A program made the translations under genes and the position numbers. Source: Cylicocyclus nassatus (Eukaryota > Nematoda > Chromadorea > Rhabditida > Strongylidae). Taken from it: DNA of 64,000 bases. Of this stretch, positions 45,779 through 54,302 are shown piece by piece (the stretch's first letter is position 1; every line of letters begins with the position of its first letter). Location: assembly GCA_958299035.1 (NCBI GenBank), contig CATQJL010000223.1:9413753-9477752 (forward strand). Direction: 5' to 3'. The notes beneath the pieces were generated by a model. That model was given only the letters and a program-made list of their open reading frames with translations, did not search any database and was not told where the DNA came from.

Positions 45779-46211
45779 TGTTGCTGTCTTAGTAAGACCC
45801 CCTCCTTCTGAATTATATACCTAAGATAGCATTACCTGAAGGCCCTATCAAACCTAATGGGCAGCATATCCATAATGAGCATGTCTAACCCCTGTAGACA
45901 AAGTTTGAGCTAGTTATGAAGATTCAAGATGCTAGGCTACCTAAGTGAAATGGTCATTTTCCAACATGGTTAACTTTGTTTCAAAAGTGAATTAGCTATC
46001 CATTTTCGCATTCAAGACAAAGCATTACTCCTTTGTTTATCTCAGAAATCCCTCTTCAAAAGACCTTTAAACTGTTGAATTAGAAGCCAACCTCATTTTT
46101 CCCATTTTCGCTTTTGATGGCTGTGCTTTCACCAAATATTACTCAGAGCAAGGAAAACGAATCAGGCTCAAATCACTCCTGTAAGAGAAGGTCTAGGCTA
46201 TCGATCCATAT

Positions 46212-46414
46212 ACAGGCTTTTCAACATAAGAGTCACAGCCTCCGCTTACGCGGCTCCTCCAACGCGGCCGCCTCGCTCAGGCCGCGCGCGGCGTTTGCTG
46301 CGCATCGCCCGGATTTCGCCAAGCTTCAGTCGACGCGCAGCCTGGTGCCACGAACTCTGCGCGGAACTAAGCGTTGCGGCCGAGCGGGGCAGCTGTGACA
46401 CTCAGGTTGTAAAG
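46212..46414. mobile_element. GC-rich TIR element, GAGTGTCAC family
   Basis: GGCTTTTCAACATAAGAGTC at the left and CACTCAGGTTGTAAAGCCC at the right. It is related to the 200-bp element at 62093-62292 by its ends (GGGCTTTCAA, GAGTGTCAC). GC-rich interior. Confidence 0.65.
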
Positions 46415-46419
46415 CCCTA

Positions 46420-46562
46420 TATATACGGTTTGCTAAAAATGTTTTTATGACATAGTTAATGGGATGTTGCACACCCCCTGAAAAGCCGTGGCTGCTACAC
46501 CTTTTAAGAGGGTGTGCCACACCCCGTTAACTATATCAAGAAAACATTTTTAGCGAACTATA
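46420..46562. mobile_element. Short palindromic element
   Basis: CGGTTTGCTAAAAATGTTTT near 46427, with inverse AAAACATTTTTAGCGAACTA near 46541. The arms continue through ATAGTTAA/TTAACTAT to GGGTGTG at the centre. Confidence 0.75.
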
Positions 46563-47029
46563 TTTATATGGATCGATAGCCTAAGCCTCGTAGATTTCAT
46601 AGGAATGTTCTAAGCCTGATTCGTCTTTTTAGCTCTGAGTAATATTTGATAAAAGCGCAGCCATTAAAAGCGAAAAGTGGGAAAAATGAGATTTTGGTTG
46701 GCTTCTATTTTCACAGTTTGGAAGTTTTTGAAGCGGGATTTCTGAGATGGACAAAGAAGGAGTAGTGCTTTGTCTTGAGTGCAGAAACAAATGGCTAATT
46801 CACCTTTGAAACGAAGTTAATCATGTTGGAATATGACCATTTTACTTAGGTAGCCTAGTATCTTGAATCTTCAGAATTCGCTCAGACTTTGTCTACAGGC
46901 ATTAATTGACATGCTATGTGCTGGCGTTCAGTGGATTTTTGTTTTACCGTGCTTCTGTCAGACACGGTTGGATTAATTCTTTATTGGCGAGCCGGGTTCT
47001 CCGGCAAACTTGTACAAGCACTGCAAACA

Positions 47030-48290
47030 AAAAGGGGCGGCGCCCAGACTGTAAGTATTCGGAAGCTGCCAGCTGGCAGCTTCCTTTGTTAGATGCTATC
47101 GCAAACAGGGCAAAAACACTGTTTTGCGAACTAGGTTCGCGGAATCGTAGAAAACATCAGTATAAGACATCGAACAACAATTACGGTAGCGTCGGCTACG
47201 ACACTCCGGCCGAGGAGAATGGAAAAGGAAATAAACTCAAATAGCATGTATACATTCGATAGAGAGTGTTAGTGGGGGCAAAGAGGAGCGATAAAAATGG
47301 GAAATCAAACTTGACCAAACGATACGGGGTTGAGGGAGACTATGAAAAATAAGAAAGGATGAAAGGAAAAACGGGAACTAATAAAAAGGACAAAACGAAC
47401 AAAAGCATGTTATTGGGGGAATTACCAGATGGGTGAGATGACGGTGGATTTGGACGGCGGTGGAGTTTGTTGGGCGGTGGAGTTTGTTGGACGGTGGAGC
47501 GACGATGTTGGGGGATAGGGCTGGATACGACGTTTTGCAGACTTTCACATCTATAATGGTAGAATGAATTTATTGATTAAATTTGATGCACCAAGAATTG
47601 TGTGGTTTTGAAGCCTTGCGTCGCTTGAACGACATGTTTCCCTGCCCCTTGTTTGAACAGAGCAAAACATTGTGGGCTCGGCCACATACTGGACAGGTGA
47701 CACCGCATTCATCGCGGTGTTTGGATTGTAGGCAGCGCTCGCATAATTCAAGAGCTGCTGCTTGGACTGCTCTGGCCACAGCATCAGGGTACTTGCAGCA
47801 CCTTCCAGTGGGGTGCTGGTCGCGATTATCCGCAACTGTGCAGAATACACAGTTGCTCCTCAGGTTAGTCCTTTCGACCATGACCTCTAGTTGGTGCCGC
47901 TGTTCGTGCATTAGTTGGATGATGGCGTCCACCTTTCCGTTGATTGCTGCCAGCGCCGACTCCATGCGCTCTCGCATTTCTTTTACCGCATCCGCCAGCG
48001 GCTCGATATGCAGCGCTACATATTTCGTCCATCGGCATAGTCAGTTGAGACGAGTATCAGTATGAAGCTTGCTGAGCGACTAGGGATTTATAAAGCCCCT
48101 CTAAACTATTGTAAGGGTTCAAAAGGCTGCCAACTGACAGCTTCTTTTGTTGCATGCAAATCGCAAACAAGGCAACAGACACTGTTTTGCGAAATGGGTT
48201 GTGGGAACGGACTGGGTCGTGGGAACGTACAAACCATCAGTACAAAATTATTGGGTAATGCATTACGGTAGCGTCGTCTATGCTTAAGTG
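47030..48290 (-). mobile_element. Small LTR-like unit with direct repeats around a Gag-like ORF
   Basis: About 180 bp at 47045-47215 and 48105-48285 are diverged direct copies: GCTGCCA-CTG-CAGCTTC-TTTGTT, CACTGTTTTGCGAA, ACATCAGTA, ATTACGGTAGCGTCG. The only reading frame between them is the zinc-cluster ORF. On the minus strand this is LTR, ORF, LTR, like a non-autonomous LTR element. A TTTATAAATCCC lies near 48090. Exact LTR ends and target duplication are not resolved. Confidence 0.5.
47570..47977 (-). CDS. Gag-like zinc-cluster protein (135 codons)
   Basis: Intact minus-strand frame starting MRERMESALAAINGKVDAII, an amphipathic, probably coiled-coil start of about 45 residues. A Cys/His cluster follows: CVFC, DQHPTGRCC, CERCLQSKH, CGVTCPVCGRAHNVLLC. 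The spacing parallels the zinc cluster of BEL/Pao Gag at 37729-38271 (CIFC...C...CPMCRRMHH...C). It therefore looks like a minimal Gag with coiled coil and nucleic-acid-binding cluster but without the capsid-like core. It lies downstream of the envelope gene on the same strand, between direct repeats. It could be a gag of a non-autonomous element or an accessory ORF of the BEL element. A basic tail (FKRRKASK) follows the cluster. Confidence 0.6.
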   Translation of the reverse strand: MRERMESALAAINGKVDAIIQLMHEQRHQLEVMVERTNLRSNCVFCTVADNRDQHPTGRCCKYPDAVARAVQAAALELCERCLQSKHRDECGVTCPVCGRAHNVLLCSNKGQGNMSFKRRKASKPHNSWCIKFNQ

Positions 48291-49640
48291 ATAGATGAGT
48301 ATAAGGAATATATGTTTGTGAAGCCGCCTGATTTACTTATTTATCGTTGGCTGCTCTTAGACATTTATACAACGTTTGGACTAGCAAACCACTTGCCTTC
48401 AACATTGTCACAACGCAGATGTATGCTAATTTGGCCAATGCTAAAAGTAGTGCAGGTCCAAAGAAATATGTTATCACGGTCAAAACTGTTATCGTCCCCA
48501 ACATTGACAGGGACAGTTTCCAATGTTCTTGAATGATATTCCAAACTGGTTTCAAGCCTGGAATTTTCATTTCTTTAAGCCAGTCTATTTACATCTGGGA
48601 TTGACCTCCATTTTCGAATAGTACCTCTGGTAGTATGTCTGGTAGGAAGCTGAGTGTGCCTTTTAGATTGCATGTTACCATCTTATTGTTGCATTGAGAT
48701 ATGCATTTTTCTTGTACGACAGCGTGCTGATAGTTTAATGCGATGGCACTTACTTTTCCTCCAGCTTGATATTTCACAGAAAATGTGTGTTCTCCACATT
48801 CACTGATGACCCACGCTGGTTTTTCAGTGGTGCATGTTACATTGACCTGAACACCCTCGGCAGTTATAACAACCAGTTACCCTGCCTGCGTCAGTTTGGC
48901 AGTCTTGTTCGAGTAAGTAGTCAGCACTGTCCTTTAGTGAATGTGATTCGATGGTTACCCCGACCTTTCCTTGCATTGTTTCTGCAAGTATTTCTGTTTC
49001 TCTTTTCATTAGAGTTACATACGGTGTATGGACTGGTAGTACATTTGAGATGTCTTTTCTTATGTTTGTTAGAGACATTGTGGAGCAGTGGCAATTGATT
49101 GCCACATGTGCGTCTTCACATGCGCAAACCATCTGATTGGAGCAAGTTCCGAAATCTTCTGATGCTGCTTTCAGCGTTGAGCATTTGGCTGCTAGTTGGT
49201 AACCCGCTGGTAATAATAGAGCTTCTGTGCGCGAGTTCGCAATCTCTCTGTTTAGTATTGATATGAAAGGGGTTCGAACCGACGTAATTGTCATTGCTAT
49301 GCCTTGGAAATGGTGCTTGATGTAGGGTGAACTGGTAATCATAGTTTCTTTTTCTCGATTGTACAGTAGTACACGTAATTTGAACTGGATAAGCGGTACC
49401 CATTTCATACAAGAAACAACTTCGTAGACTTCCTCTGTTTCTGTAATATGTGCTACTCTATAAAATGAGCATGCTGGGAGGAGCAGAAGGCATCCGCAAC
49501 TGAGTCCACCGCAGGAGTGCCGTCAACCAGAGTATCCTGGATGGCGGTGCGCTATGCTGAGTTCCGGTATGGTCGTATTGTGAGTTGCTTTCGCGCATTT
49601 GTGATTGACACATGACCCCGCCTGTGAGCATCGAATTGCA
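48290..49640 (-). pseudogene. Envelope-like glycoprotein of the BEL/Pao element, fusion-protein (phlebovirus G2-like) part
   Basis: Minus strand, several frames. From about 49540 there is a Cys-rich start (SCGGLSCGC, then CSFYRVAHITETEEVYEV and CMKWVP), continuing in the open frame 49408-48824 with paired cysteines (CACEDAHVAINCHC) and ending GCYNCRGCSGQC. 48777-48589 continues the ectodomain, with further cysteines. 48570-48337 has a long hydrophobic membrane segment (VLTVITYFFGPALLLALAKL) and a short tail. The order matches class II Gc-like envelope proteins carried by nematode BEL/Pao elements. An in-frame stop near 49550 and frame changes near 48800 and 48580 show decay. Described only, as a relic. 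Confidence 0.7.
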
Positions 49641-49716
49641 CTGAAGAGTTTAGTGGTTGTTTCTCTGGTGAAATATAACGATCGGCTCGCACATTTCATT
49701 ATAGTGGGATAGCGTT

Positions 49717-50277
49717 CTATTCAATCAAACCTACTGATCTGTTTGCATGAATGATGCTGATACAGAGTTTGACGTCAATGTTATTGAAGAGAATTTCCCT
49801 TTTATATTCGTATGAACAGTTATTTCGATTCGTGCATACTAAACTTGTTTCATGGCGTATTTGACCTTCTTGACAGGCTTGTACTGTGCCCGTCAGAACA
49901 GCTGCCAGTATGCAGACCAAAGTCAAATTACTTGTCCTGTAGATTGATGGGATGTTAAAAACGTTGAGCTGCACACTATTAGTCTCCTGCGCACTCACGG
50001 TCACGTTGATGTTCTCGTGATTGGCTGCCTCTGGAGCTTTTGTAAGCCATTCTCGCATGTAAGCGTGAATCATTATCACTGTTGTTAGAACTGCGTAAAT
50101 TACAAGCCCCAAGGATATTATTGCACCAGTTGGCCAACAGTGAGGATTTGCTAGCAACTTTTTCGAGAGAATCCCTTGGAAATGGTCACATATATGTGGT
50201 TGCAGACAAGTCGATTGTTCTGTTACCTCATTTACACTTTGTAGATATCTCAGTGACACCAATATTGAGTTGTTCAA
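49717..50277 (-). pseudogene. Envelope-like N-terminal region of the BEL/Pao element
   Basis: Minus-strand frame of 186 codons with a hydrophobic segment (AIISLGLVIYAVLTTVIMIH) and a second (LTLVCILAAVLTGTVQAC) that could act as an internal signal peptide before a short Cys-containing ectodomain (CTNRNNCSYEYKREI). It is frameshifted relative to both the upstream integrase/envelope frame (ending 50296) and the downstream G2-like part. Confidence 0.55.
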
Positions 50278-50295
50278 TGTCGTGGGTGGTAATGT

Positions 50296-50932
50296 CTACT
50301 CCAGTTTCGGACTCGATATTTCAGGAAACTTTTGGCAAAATTCCCCCAAACATAATTCGAATGTTGTGTTGGGATTGATGACGCTGACCCGGCCATTTTC
50401 ACATGTGAGCTTTTCGGATGGAACTGTGTTAATGAGACACAAAGCCGCTATGAGTGATATCAGTATCTGGTTTATTGGAGTTGATGATCTACTGTGTTCC
50501 TCATCAATTTCATCTGGTTCTTCCAAACTTCTTTCAAAGTTGCGAATAATTGAACGAGCATCAATTGTAGCTTGTCTTTGTGGCCTCCTCTGCTGAGTTT
50601 CCTCACGACCTATTGGGAGATCACTGTCTCTGGTGTCTGGCGGGTCATTAATTACGTTTGTTTCTCCATGCTCACTTTGTAGTTCAAGCGGATATATAAC
50701 ATTCAAAGGTCTTTGCCACACATGTTTATTTGGTAGCAATATTTTCGCTGATCTAACTTGTCCGTCCAAGCTCTCGATCACCTCAATAATTTTTCCAAAT
50801 GACCAATTTCCTCTGTTAAGGTTTTCTTGTTGAATGAGGACTACTTCGCCCACGACTGGTTTTCTCAGTGGGATATGGCGAGGTTGTTTAAGTGACAGTC
50901 TTTGTATCTCCCGGAGCGCAGTTGGATACTCC
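50296..50932 (-). pseudogene. BEL/Pao integrase C-terminal domain and start of envelope (continues from 63773)
   Basis: The minus-strand frame from 50932 reads MEYPTALREIQRLSLKQPRH, then VGEVVLIQQENLNRGNWSFG and HVWQRPLNVIYPLE, the C-terminal domain of BEL/Pao integrases (DUF5641 type). It is followed by a polar linker and a hydrophobic start of an envelope-like protein (INQILISLIAALCLINTVPS). The upstream integrase part ends at 63773 with FWERWN, so the two halves are parts of one frame separated by TIR element 50935-63770. Codons of this open frame upstream of 50932 belong to the TIR element, not to integrase. Confidence 0.85.
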
Positions 50933-50989
50933 ATCTCAGACAGCGGATAGGACCCTCCGCCGGAGAAATGGCAGGGTCGCGGCGTTTCC

Positions 50990-51110
50990 CCAGCGGTGGG
51001 TCTCCCATTTGTCCGGCGGAGACCTCCCATTTCTGCTCCGGATACCTCCCATTTTCTGCTCCGGAGCCCCCCGATTTTGTGCGCCGGAGCCCCCCGATTT
51101 TGTGCTCCGC
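50990..51110. repeat. Subterminal tandem repeats, left
   Basis: Four to five diverged units of a roughly 23-bp motif based on CTCCGGATACCTCCCATTTT, shading into CGGAGCCCCCCGATTTTGTG units toward the inside. Confidence 0.8.
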
Positions 51111-51211
51111 AAGTCTGCCGCGGCATACTGTAATTAGCCCTAATTAAGCTCCAAACCCCATGTGGGTTTGCAGCTTAATTAGGGCTAATTACAGTATGTT
51201 GCGGCAGACTT
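51111..51211. repeat. Near-perfect palindrome inside TIR element 5
   Basis: Arms 51111-51160 and 51161-51211, about 46 of 50 bases paired. The outer part is AAGTCTGCCGC and the inner part TAATTAGCCCTAATTAAGCT. Confidence 0.9.
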
Positions 51212-51609
51212 CGTCTTGTCTCTAAACTTTGTCGACTTTGTCTCTAAACCCCACCCAAATCAGCCGAATACGACCCCCCCCTCCGGGTAAAAGTACAGCG
51301 CGACCCTCACGACCCCGTCTTTACCCCCTCCCTCTCACCCCTAGCGTTTGTGGATAGAAGATAGAAGAAAGAACCAAGAGATAAGACATTTATTTCAAAT
51401 TTTTCAAACTTCTTCGAAAAATCATTTTATATCGTTAATCATTTCACACCCACTGGTGTAACGAAGAATGAACCTTTCCAACCAAACAACGGTTTGTGGA
51501 ACAGTTAAATTGCAGTCGCAGTTGGCCCATATCATCGGCGACTCTTAAAAGCCTTAAAAGCCTCTTAAGCCTGATAAACACCATTAAATTTTTCTGAGAT
51601 ATGTGAAAG

Positions 51610-52330
51610 ACATCTTACCATTACGTAGTAATCTCCGAGGTTGATCTCTTGGGTTTTGCCAACAGGTGACAAAGCAGTCAGAAGCGCCTTGTTCTGATCG
51701 GTTACTCCTTTAGCGGCGAGATTAAAATTGGTCATAGCCTCAAAGAGCTACCAGTATATACTGAAGTTATTAGAAAGCTGCTTGTATTACACACTTTCAA
51801 GGGTTTTCCTATTCCAGAGTATGCAATGGCACTGTAAAATGTCATGACAGGGCGAAGTTCATCAGGGATACTGCTTGCAGATAAAGTGCAAAGGTTCTAA
51901 ATGCACCAAGTCCATTGCGTGACATAATGGAAAAACATGAATTGAATCAGTGGTATTTGAAAATTATAGCTTGCAAAGACACCTACATCAAAACTGCATA
52001 CTGCTCATGCAATGCTAAAGATCTGGCCAAGTAAACCTGCGCGGAATATAGTGATAGAAATAGTAATCCAGCCTGGACATAATCTGTTTGACAAAACAAG
52101 AACGACACTGCATTGAATTATACTCCGAGTATTTTGTCCAGAAAAACGTTGAATTCCGGGGATGGGTCAGCTTCTTCAAAGCGTCCTATGTGCGCCACCT
52201 TACTCAGCCAATCCATGCCCTCTCCTTTGAAGAACCAACTACATAGAGACACCTGCACATTATCCCTAGAAAGATTTCGAGACACTAGATTTCGCATATC
52301 TGGGACACGCATGCGTCTATTCAGGCCCAC
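51610..52330 (-). CDS. Exons of an unrecognised gene, downstream part (helix-rich)
   Basis: Minus-strand exons in order. 52330-52118 has LCSWFFKGEGMDWLSKVAHI and GRFEEADPSPEFNVFLDK. Near 52090-52025, after a CAG, comes YVQAGLLFLSLYSAQVYLAR and ALHEQYAVL. Near 51900-51800, after TTTAG, comes NLCTLSASSIPDELRPVMTF and YSAIAYSGIGKPLK. Near 51745-51618 comes AMTNFNLAAKGVTDQNKALL and VGKTQEINLGDYYV, followed by GTAAGA. The frames are open and the pattern of short amphipathic helices suggests an alpha-solenoid. Exons at 60.2-62.9 kb on the same strand are probably the upstream part, with the RTE element lying in an intron. No start or end of the gene is visible. Family not recognised. Confidence 0.5.
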
Positions 52331-52407
52331 TTTGCCAATTTCAGAGACAGCTGATCGTCAAACAATCTATACTTACTTACTTACTTAGATACTTAGATGG
52401 CCCGGCT

Positions 52408-53671
52408 TCACGTGACGTGCGGGCCCCAGCTCAGAAGTTTCCATTTTTCCCTGTCCCTCGCTTCTGACATCCACGATCTTCTTGGCTGACGTCGGTGGCT
52501 GCGTCCACGAGTTCCAGGTGCAGAAATCGTATCCAGCTGATTTCTCAGCTGGTCCATCCGTTCCACGAACACGTCTGCCCATCTCGTTGGAGGTCTTCCT
52601 CGGGGACGTTTGGCTTCGCGAGGAATCCACTCCGATGTTCTTAGTGTCCATCTGTCGTCTGTTCTTCTCATTATGTGACCGGCCCATCGGTGTTTGGCTT
52701 TCGCGACGTATTCCGCTGGGTCACGAAGACGGGACATTCTTCTCATATCCGTGCTGCGAAGTCCGACTAGATGTTGCTTGCGTCGGGTCATCTTCAGAAG
52801 ACTGCGCTCGAGCGCTCTGTGGGTGGTCCGTAGAGCTTTCGACGTGGCTACAGTGTCGGCCCAAGTCTCAGCTGCGTAACAGAGCGCCGGGAGAACGGTT
52901 GAGTCGAACAGGTGGGCACGAAGCTGCGGGTCCGTCAGTTGGTCGGTGGCTTCCTTCAGGGGCCCGAAAGCGGCCCAGGCTGCTCTTCTTCTCCTGTTGA
53001 GTTCTTCCCTCAAGTCGTTCTCCATGTTCATCGAACGTCCGAGATACACGTAGGAAGACGTCTCCATAATCGGGGTGCCTTCCAATTCCATTTCTGCATC
53101 TTCGCAAAGGGCGTTCTTCATGAACTGAGTCTTCTTCCGATTTATTCGCAGTCCGATCTTCTTCCCTACTTCGTTTAGTTCCTTCAGCATCGTCTCTGCT
53201 TCGGTGATACTGCTCGAGAAGAGAACGATGTCGTCCGCAAAACGAAGGTTGGACAGGAATCTCCCATCAACTCGTATGCCTCTCTCGTCCCAGTCCAGTG
53301 ACTTCATCACCCACTGCAAGGCCGCGGTGAACAGCTTCGGCGAGATTGTGTCGCCTTGTCGGACCCCCTTCCCGATTGGTATGGTCAGGGGGCGATGGAA
53401 TAGCTGCATCGTCGTTGTACAGTCCTTGTAGCAGTCGGCTAACGTCCTCACGTAAGCTGGGTCCACTCCTTGATCGACTAGCGCAGACAGGATGGCGTTG
53501 GTTTCGACGCTGTCGAAGGCTTTCTCGTAGTCGACAAAGGTTAGGACGAGAGGCAGTCGGTACTCCCGGCAGACTTCTATGACCCTCGAAACGGTCTGGA
53601 TGTGGTCCATGCAGCTGAATCCTTTGCGAAATCCAGCTTGTTCTTGGGGTTGGGCTTCATCCAGTGTCCTT
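52408..53671 (-). pseudogene. RTE ORF, 3' part: reverse transcriptase
   Basis: Minus strand, continuing the frame of 58061-59701. It begins ISRTLDEAQPQEQAGFRKGF, then the RT motifs VDYEKAFDSVE, VRQGDTISPKLF and the catalytic FADDIVLF (about 53217-53240), and GRSMNMENDLREELNRR of the thumb. The C-terminal region is rich in Arg and Trp (LLKMTRRKQHL, RWAGHIMRRTDDRW), conserved in RTE elements. It ends at a stop at 52408, 20 bases before the tail. The frame itself is undamaged and was broken only by the CR1-like insertion. Confidence 0.9.
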
Positions 53672-54302
53672 GATATTTTATTTTATTTATTTATATATAC
53701 ACTCATGGTGTACCATTAAAGACCGAAATCGCACAACAAAAATATGAACACGAAAGAAAATCAAAAGACCAGCCATTCCTCAGTCACAGAACAAAGGTGA
53801 GTTTTGCAGATGAAACACAAGTACTGAAGCCCTTACCATAATGACGTAGACATATGATTATATAGATCAGCAAGCGGAAGGAAAGAACGCTTTACCCAAT
53901 TCTGCAGAATCTTGCTCCTTCTATTAAGACCCCGCTTTTTGGGCGTCAGCGAGCCCCCCGGTCAAAGCTAGCTGACTTGAACCCGCAAAATATTTGTAGA
54001 AAAGAGCAAGATTCGAAATGGGAGCGGTAGGAATATGTAGGTAGGGCTAGGGGTGGGGGCTACGGTGAAAGGATAAGATGCAAACTCGAGGTTCTGGTGA
54101 ATGGGACTGGTTGATCTACTCAGCATAATAACATCTTCAAGCTTGTTAGTAACATGGCAAAAAGCAAAAAATGATTTAGTAAAATCAAGCCTCATATGAT
54201 CATATCAAGAACACTTGGCGCGACTGCAGAGAAGCGCAAAACAGTGAAGGTACGAAGAAGTATCCTGCAAAAAAGAAGAAACAGCACAAGAAGCCTCCGT
54301 AT

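Larger units (their letters stand above)
45878..46917. mobile_element. Long inverted-repeat element with two smaller inverted repeats inside
   Basis: Arms of about 330 bp: AGCATGTC...TGTAGACAAAGTTTGAG from 45878 and its inverse ending at 46917, with matching interior landmarks in reverse order (ATTACTCAGAGC/GCTCTGAGTAAT, CTATCGATCCATATA/TATATGGATCGATAG). The centre is filled by two other palindromic elements at 46212-46414 and 46420-46562. No gene. Confidence 0.85.

Noticed and set aside
47045..48285. Direct repeats at 47.05 and 48.1 kb as LTRs of the large BEL element
   Set aside because: Both copies lie downstream of the envelope gene and only about 1 kb apart, so they cannot flank the BEL body; a small separate unit fits better.
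50935..51126. N-terminal 64 codons of the frame 50296-51126 as part of integrase
   Set aside because: They read TIR and subterminal repeat sequence; the integrase begins at 50932.
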